64,000 nucleotides of DNA from Lepidodermella squamata (taxonomy: Eukaryota; Gastrotricha), in contig JBLDXI010000002.1 of the NCBI GenBank assembly GCA_047495785.1, positions 1,302,001-1,366,000 on the forward strand, written 5' to 3'. How positions within the stretch are numbered: position 1 is the first letter of the stretch; every line of letters begins with the position of its first letter. Both the position numbers and the translations under genes were made by a program. The notes under the pieces were generated by a model. It was not told where the DNA came from, searched no databases, and saw only the letters and a program-made list of their open reading frames with translations. This document shows positions 1-11,083 of the stretch, piece after piece.

Positions 1-183
1 ATCGCTCGCTTTCGAAGGCTAATTTCGCTTTTAAAACCAACATATTCGAGCGAGTTGGCATTTTTCGTAAAATTATCTGAAAAATTGAAAAAAATTGAAA
101 TAAATCGCAGGAAAATGGGATGAAGCAAAAATTTTCGAAAAAAAATGCGAAAAATCAAGATTTTTTTAAATAAAATTCGTACT

Positions 184-612
184 CCGACAACCGAGATCAC
201 GGCAACTGAGACCGGACAACCGAGACCAAAATATAAATAAATAAGTTTAATTTTGATAACCGAGACTCCGACAACCGAGACACCGACAACTGAGACCAAA
301 TAATTATAAAATATTTGATTAAAATAGAATGGCCACTTGTGAATATACTTTACAGGTTAGGGTTAGGGTTAGGGTTAGGGTTGGGTTGGGGGTCTTAATA
401 TGCTGAATATGTATAATTCAGCTCTAAACTAGCTACGTGATCAAAATGTTTAAATTTAAAATTTAAAATAAATTATATTATATTTGGTCTCAGTTGTCGG
501 CGTCTCGGTTTTCGGAGTCTCGGTTAGCAAAAATAAAATTATTTATTTATATTTTGGTCTCGGTTGTCCGGTCTCAGTTGTCGTTTTCTCGGTTGTCGGG
601 TTTCAGTTGTCG
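184..612. repeat. Inverted repeat with ~120-130 bp arms made of a short tandem motif
   Basis: The left arm (about 184-303) and right arm (about 482-612) are reverse complements with few mismatches. Both contain several copies of a motif close to CGACAACYGAGAC, separated in the middle of each arm by a matching AT-rich stretch (AAATATAAATAAATAA). The ~180 bp loop between the arms holds a telomere-like tract. The arrangement resembles a small foldback or MITE-like element, but I see no clear target-site duplication and no coding sequence, so mobility is inferred. Confidence 0.8.
355..392 (+). repeat. Interstitial telomere-like (TTAGGG)n tract
   Basis: Four consecutive TTAGGG units (357-380) are followed by TTGGG and TTGGGGG variants. 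The tract lies in the loop of the inverted repeat at 184-612. TTAGGG is the telomere unit of many metazoans, so this could be an interstitial telomeric sequence healed into the locus or carried by the element. It is not at a sequence end. Confidence 0.85.
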
Positions 613-1977
613 TAGAACCATAAAATTCGAGAAAATATAATATTTAATAGGATTTTTCTTGTTTTCGTGGAATAATATTGGATCTAATAAGCTGTCCCAC
701 TTTAAAATTGGATCCAAATCTCCAGTTAGGATTCGTTTACAATATTTTGGATTTTTTTAGATAGCTAACGGCTGAATTAAATTGGAAAATTCTTAGACCC
801 CACGATTAATCAACTCAATTTCGATAATGGATAGAGTGGTTCTATTTAAAGACCTTATATCGAGAGTCACTTTGAGTTTCGAGTGTTCCCAGGCGTTTTT
901 TTCAAGCTAATTAGAAAATTTGAGCTGGAAATTAGGCAAATTCCAGGGCAAAATGCGAGTCTTAAACGATGGGTCATCATTTTCTGAAGTACCATCAATA
1001 TTTCCCATGGAAAAACAAGCGCTGATTCCCCATTTATGAGCAACGCGATGTTATTTGGTGATTTAATCGATCTCAGCACTGCGGTATAAATAATAAATAG
1101 CTACAGCTTCAATCAATACCCTCGTTCTTCTTTCAATCAATTACCTTATCATATAATCATCATCATCAGGTGTGACACGTGATTCCCTGTGGATTTCATG
1201 CCGCTTGCGAAAAATCGATCCGGCTCTGACGACGCTTCTCGAAAAATATTTCACGTGCTATTTTTTCATCGACCGCACTTGCGGGTTTAATTGCAAGATT
1301 ATGATGCACGATTGTTTCTTCACCGGCCTCCTACTCGTCACTGAGAAAATCAATGCTTGCGACAAAGATGAGGAGAGAAGGAAAAAAAAACGACGACTTG
1401 AAACATAACGACGCACTTCGTTTATTAGTTATTGTTATCATATTGGCATATATTGTTGATATTATAATGAAAGGACACCGGCGACACAACAGTGAAGATT
1501 GCGACTAGGCTATCATTATTTGCTGTGCTGATCAGTGATACAACAACAAATTTAGTGACTCGAAACAGCATTTTTATTCAACAGCTTAGAAGATTCAGTA
1601 AGGTGGACTGCTCATTCATAATTTGTGCTACAAAAAATACTGCGTGCGTGCACTATTATTCGATTTATTATTATTGTTGTTATCGTTTTCTAAACTCAAT
1701 TTTTGCACGAATAATGCATGCGAAAATACCACAGAAGAATCAGATGATTAACGTGACTTTTGTTGTATTTTTACTCTACAAAGCATCACAACTTACACAA
1801 CGAACGAACCAAAAAATGAGAGATTAAGAGAGACAACTCAAAAGACACTCGGCTGATAATAACATTCAATCAATAGTTTCGTATCATCAATATATTTATA
1901 GGAAAAGTCAATCATGGATAATGTTTAACTGATGCGCGTTTGTGTGAGCAGGAAACGGCTTACACGTTCGATTGATC
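613..1977. other. Intergenic stretch, no gene recognised
   Basis: AT-rich sequence between the inverted repeat and the 14-3-3 stop codon. Short open frames at 867-1079, 1172-1408 and 1492-1827 have no family resemblance and look random in composition. The part next to 1,977 probably includes the 3' UTR of the minus-strand 14-3-3 gene. Confidence 0.5.
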
Positions 1978-2718
1978 TTAGTTTGGTTCGTCGCCATCGC
2001 CACCTTCATCATTCTGCGCGTCCGAGGTCCACAGCGTCAAGTTGTCACGCAGCAACTGCATAATGAGAGTGCTGTCCTTGTACGACTCTTCGTTCAGCGT
2101 ATCCAGCTCAGCGATGGCGTCGTCGAACGCTTGCTTGGCCAGTTGGCAGGCCTTGTCCGGCGCGTTGAGGATTTCGTAGTAGAAGACGGAGAAGTTGAGG
2201 GCAAGACCGAGACGGATGGGGTGGGTCGGCTGCATCTTAGCCTTGGCAATTCCGAACGCCTCTTCGTACGCCTGCTGCGACTTTTCGACAACATCATTGC
2301 GCTTGTCACCAGTCGCGACTTCGGTCAGGTAACGGAAGTAGTCACCCTTCATCTTCAGATAGAAGACCTTGCTTTCGTGGTGTTGAGCCTTGGGGATCAA
2401 GAACTTGTCAAGGAGAGCCAAGACATCGTAGCAGATTTCGGACAGCTCCTTCTCGATCTTCTCACGGTACTCCCGAGCGAGCGCTTGCTTCGTGTCGCTG
2501 CCCTCGGTCTTTTGTTCGATGCTGGAGATGACACGCCACGACGAACGCCGTGCACCAACGACGTTCTTGTAGGCGACGGAGAGAAGATTGCGCTCCTCGT
2601 TGGTCAGCTCAGCACCGCTTTCGGTAACGGCCTTCATGAACTGAGCCATATCCTCGTAACGCTCGCCCTGCTCGGCCAACTTGGCGCGTTGCACTAACTT
2701 TTCCTTATCCTCAGCCAT
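1978..2718 (-). CDS. YWHA: 14-3-3 protein (zeta-like)
   Basis: A complete 246-residue 14-3-3 adaptor in one uninterrupted exon. 14-3-3 dimers bind phosphoserine/threonine motifs and control kinases, transporters and transcription factors in the cytosol. The start [20 protein letters not shown], the [20 protein letters not shown] helix 3 segment, the [16 protein letters not shown] segment, the phosphate-binding Arg/Tyr region around [15 protein letters not shown], and the C-terminal [16 protein letters not shown] signature are all present. A short acidic variable tail ([14 protein letters not shown]) ends the protein. Length matches the family (about 245-255). The ATG at 2716-2718 is the only start that gives the conserved N-terminus. 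A 5' UTR exon upstream cannot be excluded. It is zeta/epsilon-type by overall sequence; the isoform name should not be pressed. Confidence 0.98.
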   Translation of the reverse strand: MAEDKEKLVQRAKLAEQGERYEDMAQFMKAVTESGAELTNEERNLLSVAYKNVVGARRSSWRVISSIEQKTEGSDTKQALAREYREKIEKELSEICYDVLALLDKFLIPKAQHHESKVFYLKMKGDYFRYLTEVATGDKRNDVVEKSQQAYEEAFGIAKAKMQPTHPIRLGLALNFSVFYYEILNAPDKACQLAKQAFDDAIAELDTLNEESYKDSTLIMQLLRDNLTLWTSDAQNDEGGDGDEPN

Positions 2719-5438
2719 TGTGAATGTTACTTAGTTAAATATAAAAACTTGACGACCTATCAAACAGAAATGGTATTGAAATGTCAATGAGGACAGGAGA
2801 AATCGGTCAGGTTCACAATCAATCAAGAACAAGATAGCATGATAGCATGAATAGTACCTGCACTTGTTAACGTAAATAAAAGTTTACGCAAAAAGTAGAT
2901 AAATGACTGATTGATGCTAACAGGCCTTGAAGTGACCGGGTTAGGTTGGGACCGATGACCAGCATGTTTCCGCGAGATCAAAGTCGGCGCGAACAATTGA
3001 AACAATAAGGCTAAGCGTGAACAGCCGATGCGCACACGCGCAACTAACAAAACAAACCGACTCCCGCGAAAAACGCCATGGCGCGCCCAAAGCTGATTAA
3101 GAATTTGAAAATATATAATTAAGTAATAAAATGTATTATAAATGATATTGTATGATTTATAGAAATTAATGTGAATTATGACATTTTCTATAAATAAAAC
3201 ACTGCAGCGGCGCCGTATGCCGTCACTGCCCGACGTCTGGCGGTCTCGGGGCTGTGTTGTTGGGGGCCCCTGCCCGAAGTGTTTTTTGCTCGTGGATTAC
3301 GTTTCATTCATTATTTCACTCGAGTAATCGCATCTAGAGCTACGTTTCCCGCCAAATAATCTGGACATCAATCGATTCGGTCTTTCCTTAGTCTTAACCT
3401 TGGCACCTTTTGTCGGTTGAACAAGTACCTGTCTAAATGAGATTCATATATGCCTAAAGAGCTTCGTCCAGATTTGGGCCAAGTTTCAGCCAAGTTTTGA
3501 AAGTATCGAATACCACCAAGTTCCAACTTCTGATTGAGAAGTTGCGCTCAATTTCGTGGCACGATAGCTAGCAGTTCTGTTTTTGACATCTTTGAATTAT
3601 CGTGTTCTTGGTTGATAAAAATGTTTTCCTGAAACTCGAATCTTCTGCCTTCATCAGCTGTATTGTTGTTATTCAATATTTGAAGTGAGAAGTGTGAGCA
3701 ATGAGACATATTCTCTGTTCTCTGGTGGATGTGCAAGCGAAATTATTAAGCAATATTTCTGAAATGAGCTTAGAGCTCAGATCATTTATCGTTCATTTTA
3801 TAAATCAGTTTGACGAGCTTTGGCTCTTCCATGCGAATGTTTTATGCGATCTACATTCAGTATCAAATTTGTCGCAGCGGTTAACGCAGTGGTTCGTTCT
3901 AGCTTGTACTACGCACTACGCTTGTACCTTCAATTTTCCATATCTCAAGTTCACCAGTATAGCATGAATCATCGATATTATTCATCCGAATTCCCGATGT
4001 CCTTTTTCTTCATCCACTGATTCTGGGATAATTAATTCTGGTCTTCTGGGATAATTCATTGACAATGAGTTGCGACTAATTCACTAGTTACGAGAATTAA
4101 CCTGGTGAAAGTCTTGTCTTTGAATCGAATGGCATTTCGGTTTTTGATTTTTGCCACTAGCACTGTACATTCGATTTGCAAAAAGAATGACTAGTAACTT
4201 TGATTCTTCCTCCGTAGTAATTAGTAATAAGGCAAGTCTACGCCGTCTAATTGCCCCATGTGAAGAACGCCGAGGGCTTCGATGGAATGCTTTAAATTCA
4301 TGAAAAGAGGAATGCTTAATCAGTTCGTGGATGAATAATGTCATCACCAATTATCATGTCACTTGTACAGTAGTTCTGAAAATAGTCGATCTCTATTTTG
4401 ATCTTGAAGCCTACTGTCATTAACCTATTCGCACTGCTAATAATTCTCAAGCGTTTTATTCTTAAGCAATGAAGTGAGTTCTATTGCGTGTTATTATTTA
4501 TGATCTCATGTTTACCGGCCGCCGTCTTTTGTAAAACGTCAGCTAGTCGGGTGCCAGCACAAATCTAGATGTTAATCATTACATCTTTTGATGGCGATGA
4601 TGATGATGATGATAATGACTACTCGAGTCGTAACCCAGCTCGCATTTTTTTCGTGTTTCTTAATTTTACCCGCGTGCATTTGCGTCATTAAAACTTATTT
4701 AATATGCAACCCGACGCACTAGCTGCCTTGGGCTCAATAGTGAAGCATCATTAGCTACAGGTTTTACAGCTGCTGTTTCAAATAATTAAGGTAGATTTGA
4801 AAATGGGTTATACTCGTGGTGATTTTTCGAAACACTGTATCGATCTGCTGCCTTTTTGTTCGCTGAGCTTTCGCTTTCGATGGCGGCGCCACGGTTCCGC
4901 CGGCTCTTACCATATTATACTTCGCCTCTCAGCCGCAATGACGTGTCCCATCGATTTTGCATATGTTTATAGCCGCGCCAGTCACACGCAAGTAATCTAT
5001 CACGAGCCTGGCCTAGTTCACTGTTATTCTTTCGCGGCGCGTATTGTGTAAAGAGTAATAATAATAGTACAACAACAGTGCATTCTCTCACCACTTTGGG
5101 CGCGGCCGGCGTGCTTTGCATTTATATAAACTAAACCACAGCATCATGAGTTCGCGACGACGGACGACGGCTGAAAGAAAGACGCAATATAACACTCGCT
5201 GTCGATAAGTATACTGTTGATATAAGCGGCCACTTGCTCCTACTCAATGCGACAGTCGATAGTTATTGATTCGTAGTAGTAGTAGTAAATTTTTATTGCC
5301 TAGCTGAACCATCCGCTCACTCAAATTGATCGATGTAGCCTGAATATATATCAGTTTCTTGTCAGTCTTAGGTTTTACTTCTAATTATTATTTGTACTTG
5401 ATTTTGCGCCTTTCAATCACTCGAAAACCGGCTTCGTC
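2719..5438. other. Divergent intergenic region between 14-3-3 and V-ATPase c
   Basis: No protein gene is supported. The region separates the start of the minus-strand 14-3-3 gene from the start of the plus-strand V-ATPase gene, so it should contain both promoters and any 5' UTR exons. A GC-rich block lies near 3,205-3,290. Simple repeats occur at about 4,596-4,618 (GAT units) and 5,274-5,288 (TAG units). A TATA-like TTTATATAAA sits at 5121-5130 on the plus strand, about 310 bp before the V-ATPase ATG. Short open frames here lack any family features. Confidence 0.5.
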
Positions 5439-6905
5439 ATGGCTGACATGGTCAATGCCCCTCCTTATTCGACGTTTTTCGGCGCGATGGGCGCCACTTC
5501 CGCTATGGTCTTCAGTGGTAAGTTGTCACTTTTTTTCGTACATTATTGTCCAATTAAACTAGAATACAAGACCATGCAATGTTTACCCAGGTAGTGAGAA
5601 CAGCATTTTTTGCTGCTGAGTAAATAAAGGAAGACAATTGAAAAGATTTCGTGACGAAGACAATCTTCCGGTTACATGCGATAGTAATACATAAGATTCT
5701 ACCCACCTTAAAAGTATTTATTTCACTGAGTAAATTACTACACAGCTAATGAGAATGCATCCTAATTCTATAGCGAAAATAGTATCTCATTAAGATTTAA
5801 TATTTAATATTAAGGTAGGCGGTAGTAGGTTTGGGCGATGGAAATTATGTTATCAATTTTATGAATATTTCATGGATAAAAAACTGCATAAATTATATTC
5901 TTGAGTTATGAATATTATTCATCGTTGACGGTCGCTGATAATTTCAGTTTGAAATTGAAATTTGTTTAATATCTTTTAGCAGATGATAACGATTTAAGCA
6001 TCAATATGCAGAAGTTTGCGGAATTTTTTAGATTTTCGCAAATTGAGTAATTTTACAAAAGTTGTGAAAAAGCTAGTAGTAAATAAGATAAATAATAAAA
6101 TAAGAAATAAACAATTTTTCTGGCGTAATAAATATTCAAAATTTAATTCAAAATTCAAAATTAATTTACATATAAATTGATAAATTAAGAAAATTAGTAC
6201 TAAAATCTAGTTTTCGATACATTTTATAGAAAACTATTCCGCTATATTCCTGATAATCGCGTAGATGGAATTTTTCAAAATAGATGATTAATTTCCAGAA
6301 ATTTTGAAAATTCATTTTTTGGCGAATTCATTGTTAAAAATTGGTCCTGAAATTAGCTAGACCCAAATTGAATTTCAAAATCTGCTTGAAACGGGATAAA
6401 AATCGCAATTTCCTAAGCTTTTTCAAATTAAGGAGGATTTTTACAATATTTTTGAATTTTATTGGATAATTTTTTCCGATTTAAAAATGGCATTTTTGTG
6501 ATTTTAGCCCTCGGTGCGGCGTATGGCACCGCGAAATCCGGCACCGGTATCGCTGCGATGTCCGTCATGCGTCCCGAGCTGATCATGCGCTCGATCATCC
6601 CCGTCGTCATGGCCGGTATCATTGCCATCTACGGCCTCGTCGTCGCCGTCGTCGTGGCACAGGGCATCAAGCTCGAACCGGGCGCCTACCCCCTCGGCAA
6701 GTCCTTCGTGCACTTGGGCGCCGGGCTCTCCGTCGGCCTGTCTGGCCTCGCGGCCGGTTTCGCGATCGGCGTTGTCGGCGATGCTGGCGTCCGCGGCACC
6801 GCGCAACAGCCCCGCCTCTTCATCGGCATGATTTTGATCCTCATTTTCGCCGAAGTACTCGGCTTGTATGGACTCATCGTCGCCCTTGTTCTTACCACTC
6901 GTTAG
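5439..6905 (+). CDS. ATP6V0C: V-type proton ATPase 16 kDa proteolipid subunit c
   Basis: Two exons, 5439-5517 and 6508-6905, are joined in phase through a 990 bp intron and give 158 residues, the usual length. The product is the membrane c-ring subunit of the V0 sector, which carries protons across endolysosomal and apical membranes. Exon 1 encodes [20 protein letters not shown] and leads into the first helix. Exon 2 encodes [20 protein letters not shown], the helix II-IV segments, [14 protein letters not shown]-type conserved residues and the last helix [16 protein letters not shown]. The proton-binding glutamate is in that last helix (about E142). The donor is GTAAGT at 5518 and the acceptor TTTTAG ends at 6507. 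A polyadenylation signal AATAAA lies at 7015-7020. An in-frame upstream ATG in the intron (6462) gives a longer frame but is not used in this model. Confidence 0.98.
6428..6438 (+). repeat. Dispersed motif TTAAGGAGGAT, intronic copy in V-ATPase c
   Basis: Exact 11-mer followed by a T run, in the V-ATPase intron about 70 bp before the acceptor. One of seven exact copies in the window. Confidence 0.7.
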
Positions 6906-8285
6906 GCTACTCGCTCGCTGTTTGAGGCGGACACTAAAAAAAATCGTCATCATCAAAAATCGACTGCCACCCCTGTTGTAATGTGGTGGTAAATTTGTCA
7001 TATAGATCTGATGAAATAAAAACTTCCAGCTTAATAATGATAATATTTAAGGAGGATAAACTCTGAATGTCTGATGAACAAAAAAATCTGATAAAATGAA
7101 TTCCTGTCTCTTTTTCTTTCGCAATTTTTGGAGTATATTATAATGAATGGCCTTTTATTATTATTATTAAGTAAAAAAAATGAAGAAGAGAAATCGCCAT
7201 GTTTTTTATTATCATAATTAATTTTGACCGGTTTGTGTAGTTTTGTGAGCGCATAAAAATTTCTTTTAATTTGTATTAATTAATATTATTATTATGAAAG
7301 GCGGAGCCCTGGAAAATTATGCACTAGCAATCGATGTGTTGTAGTGATTGAATTTCTCTCTTCTTTCTCTTCATCTCTCTCTTTCTCGTCGTATGTTTAC
7401 AATACAATTCAAAAGTACTATGTGCAACCATGTCGATGTTGTGAACAAAGCTATATTATCGTCATTATTATATTACTACTAGCTACATTTTGTGTATTCT
7501 TGAAATTAAAAAATAAAGACACGCTTTTAAACTACAAATTACACCAAAAATTGACGAACAAATAAAAGCGGATGCCTTGTTAAAAAAATCTGCGATTTTT
7601 CTGCAAATGGTGCGGCTGTTATAGGTGTAATAATAATTGAAGCCTAAGGGTTCAAGTGCGAATTTTTCTGTGTAAATATAAGCAATCGATATTTTTGTTT
7701 TCTTTCCGGCGATCAACAATACATTCAAAAGAAATGATAGACCGCATAATTTTTGTGACTATTCGTTATTAGATTTGATAAAAACAAACGAAGAATGAAC
7801 TGATGAAGTGTTAGAATCTCTTCTCAAATTTATGATCATATCATGCGTGTAGCTGTTTCTACGTGTCTTATTATCATTATAATTATTATTTGAAAAATCG
7901 CTGGGTTAAAAAGCAATTTTCTCCGTTGTAACGACCACAATGGCGCGTCTGTTTAAAATAAAAAAGTATGTCTGTCTCAGCGAGGATTTTCCAGCGTGAT
8001 TTTTTTCAACACATTGCAGCTGTTTGCACGGGGCAATCGCTGAATTACGAAATATGAGTTTAAAACCATTCACGACAACATAACCGTATAGAGAGGGCAC
8101 AGTGATTCTCAAACCCAGTTTGGCCCTTGAGCTTGGCCCTTGAGAGATAGTACCGGTCTGCCTATCTCTTGCTTTGGATTGCGGCCGGATGGCCCTTTTG
8201 AAGCCGGATTCAGGATTTTACAAAATTTGTGTATATCTCCAGCAAAATTGTCCCTATTTTCTAAAATTAAAAAAAGGTCATCGCT
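6906..8285. other. V-ATPase 3' UTR and intergenic DNA
   Basis: It starts with the V-ATPase c 3' UTR (AATAAA at 7015-7020). The remainder is AT-rich with trinucleotide-like ATT runs. No coding frame has family features. One copy of the dispersed TTAAGGAGGAT motif lies at 7047-7057. Confidence 0.5.
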
Positions 8286-8424
8286 AGCTGCACCCGCGCG
8301 CTGGGTGCATAGAATTTGCTCGCTACACCCGCATCTGGGTGCGACCATTTTGCTACGTACACCCAATACATTTGATAGGACGGTAATGAAATCACGGGTG
8401 CAGAGAGAAAAACCGCTGCACCCA
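8286..8424. repeat. Cluster of GGGTGCA/TGCACCC palindromes
   Basis: Within 140 bp the heptamer TGCACCC or a close variant and its complement GGGTGCA occur repeatedly in inverted pairs. Examples are TGCACCC-GCGCGCT-GGGTGCA near 8,288-8,308, TACACCC-GCATCT-GGGTGCG near 8,322-8,341, a half site near 8,357, and GGGTGCA...TGCACCC near 8,397-8,423. The pairs can fold as small hairpins. The origin is unknown; it may be part of a decayed non-autonomous element that continues toward 8,800. Confidence 0.55.
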
Positions 8425-9553
8425 CTTGACCGCGCGCGGCGGCTATAACGAGCGAGTCATAACGCGCAATAACGAGTTAACGAATCCTACGGTTTCCTGA
8501 TGGGGAGACTTTTGAAAAGTGTAAAACAGCGCACTGTAAGACTACCCTTCAGCCTATGCGCTATCGCTCGACGGATGACAAGCGACTGCGGCTGGAGTGT
8601 ATCCACGGCGTGAAGAAGCGCAGGAAGGATTTCCCTGACCGGACACGCAACGATCACGATTTGCCACCCTACACGGGTTGCACAGCCAAAATCACTGCGA
8701 CGATCCGGCACTGGGAAGTAAACAAAATAGCCAAATCGTTAGGTATCATCGAATGCCGGCGGCTTACCTTTTTAAAAGCACAACATCGCAAGCCTCGCTA
8801 GCACCTAACTTGAACAAATACTGTAGATGTGGCCTTGATGTGGACGACTAAACGGCACCCAGCTACCTGCCATAATTCCTGCGGATTTTGGTTGTGTGTT
8901 CATCCTCCGTGCATTTCGAAGTCGTCCTCTTGACAAGTTCAAGCTTTTTCTGTTACTTTCTTACACTGTGTGTGCAGTTTGTGGCCCAAAGCTTACGTGA
9001 CAAGGCAAAGATCATCTTTTTGTTGGTTCTAGTGAGGCACGTTTCAAACCATCGAAGAATTCGCTACTGCTCATGAAACCTTTCTCGATAGCTTAATTTG
9101 AAGCACGGTACGGATCAGTAAAGTTGAAATAACGATAGAGACACGGATGGGTCGAAGAAAATGTGCTGGAATGACCTAGAAAGTATAATACACCAGCCAA
9201 AATAATACACCAGCTATCGTCGCGGTGGACGCTATCAGGAAGCAAGTGGAAGACAGAAAGGCTACTTTGAGAAGTGATTTCGAAAACCGAGTGCCGAGCG
9301 CTATAACCTATAACCTCGAAAAATAAAAAAATGGGAACTGATGTGTAGTAGATTTGAGCGTATGACCCGATTCAGCATTTAGTAATGTCTTTATTTCTAC
9401 ATACTACATGGCTGCTATAAATTTACTAATATATGGGGTAGAAAACATGTTTTACGATGATTAAAAATCGGAGATAAGAGAATGCGAAAAGTTGACAAAC
9501 TGCAGGTAACGATTTATCGTTAGAGAACAACAGAGTTCCGAAGCTCCATGTGC
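8425..9553. other. Unassigned region with one weak open frame
   Basis: A plus-strand frame at 8556-8801 encodes 81 residues rich in Arg, Lys and His with a plausible amino-acid mix, but it has no recognisable domain and no clear splice context. It may be an exon of a decayed element. The rest (8,802-9,553) is non-coding by inspection and probably includes the 3' UTR of the minus-strand cofilin gene. Confidence 0.3.
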
Positions 9554-10145
9554 TTATGAGGTTTTTCTTTCGAGGCATACTTTTTTCACATTTTCCAATG
9601 TAAGGTCATCAGATGTTGTACATTTCATCTCGAAAACGTCATGACAAAAATGCGACATTCTCTGGCGCAACGTTCCCAATCCGCTCTTGTATAATCGAAT
9701 GTGATTATTACTTGCTAAAAAATTAAATTATATTGAATGAATGACCAGGTTATTTAGAGATTGGCTTACTTCCTGTAGGACACCAAAATATCAGGAGCGT
9801 CCGGTGTCTGATGATAGGCGGTTTCGAACTGGCGTCGGAATACCGAAAGTTGTAGATTATTATGCTGCAATCTTGCGGCGGCAGCTCATCGATGAGCAGC
9901 TTGGCCCACTCATCATCGGTCGTTGGACTGTAGCTGTTGCAATGCGGTCTAGCTCCAAGCAGGTCAACAGTGAAAACTTGCATCTCCAAGCTAATGCGTA
10001 GCGTGAGAAAGTCGTACATATTCTGATCGCTCATCGTCGCAATTAGCTTCAAAATATCCGTAGGAACGGATATTTCGGGGCTAGTCTCCTTTACATCTTT
10101 ATGGATGTTTGAATGATGAGAATCTGCTAGAGCCATTCTGTGCAA
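9554..10145 (-). CDS. Divergent ADF/cofilin family actin-binding protein
   Basis: Exon 1 is 10145-9770 and exon 2 is 9714-9554, joined over a 55 bp intron (donor GTAAGC, acceptor TTTTTTAG) to give about 178 residues. ADF/cofilins bind and sever actin filaments in the cytosol. The central segment LPPQDCSIIIYNFRYSD, followed by TLLIFWCP, matches the ADF-H core (mLP..DCRYalYDf.y...K..l.FI.W.P). The C-terminal exon supplies the LYKSGLGTLRQRM segment, corresponding to the family's mLYaSSKd actin-binding helix, and a terminal amphipathic stretch ending LTLENVKKVCLERKTS. Without splicing, exon 1 would stop just after the Trp-Cys-Pro motif, so the intron is needed. The first Met (10145) or the fourth residue Met could start translation. 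The N-terminal quarter is poorly conserved and lacks an obvious regulatory Ser-3, so this may be a specialised paralog. Confidence 0.75.
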
Positions 10146-11083
10146 ACAAAATTGAGCCGAGACGGGTTTGAAGGATGGAATTCTTCTCGATTTACATCAC
10201 TTAAATACGGTGCCAACGAGAACTGTATCGATTTCCGCTGCGCGCAGGGGTAGTTTTCTCACCTTTATCGTATCATCCAGCATGGGTAATAACAATAATA
10301 TGCCTAAATTTATTGGTAATCATTGACGTCAGAATTTGGCGCTCAATTAATGCGCTTTTCCTCCATCAACTCGACAAAGGTGATTACCTTTTCAATAATT
10401 AAGGCGGTAATGAACCGTGACATTGAACGCAAACGTAAAAGTAAAAATGCAATAACTTTGATCGAACTGCACGCTCGCGTCCTGGTTTTCTGGATCATAC
10501 TAGGTTTCGGTTATTTCGCATTTTCAGGAAAATAGAAATATACTCAACTTTGATGGCGGTCGCTTTCTCTTTATTTTCTTTTGTTGTAAACAAGGATCTT
10601 TTGCTATCATCCAATATCATCATTTCTGATTTTATATCATCATAATTATAATTTTATATTGTCATTATCATCAGCATCGCAAATAATGATAGTTGTTCAT
10701 CTCCGCATACTTTTGCACATGTTTCATACAAGTTATACATGATTTTTTTCGCATCAACAATACAAGCTTGAATAATAACCGTTATTACAGAAGACACGGG
10801 TTGGTAACACAGTGCAATATGTTTTTCAATATAAATCTGTGTCGAAAGAAAGAGGTATATGACGTTGTATTTGTCGCACTTTTCCAAGCTGTAGCATATT
10901 TAATACGATAGCAACGGTCGTGCTTTGTTTGATCCTGATTTTCACGTCGATTGAAACACAACCAAACAACTAGCAAACAGAGAGAACTAGTAAACAGATC
11001 TAGCCGCAACTCGAACAAAATGGTCAACCGAAATAAGAAGCCGACTGAATGAAATGATGATTCTCACAACAAAAGCAAAAAAT
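10146..11083. other. Intergenic region, nothing recognised
   Basis: It lies upstream of the cofilin start and downstream of the TDRD3 stop, both minus strand. AT-rich with scattered ATC/ATT runs near 10,610-10,680. Overlapping short frames on both strands (10,323-11,027) have no domain signal. Confidence 0.5.

Noticed and set aside
1972-2697. 241-residue plus-strand frame over 14-3-3
   Set aside because: It is the antisense shadow of the conserved 14-3-3 coding sequence; its composition reflects codon bias on the other strand.
6504-7001. 165-residue minus-strand frame over V-ATPase c
   Set aside because: Antisense of a highly conserved GC-rich exon; His/Asp-rich with no domain.
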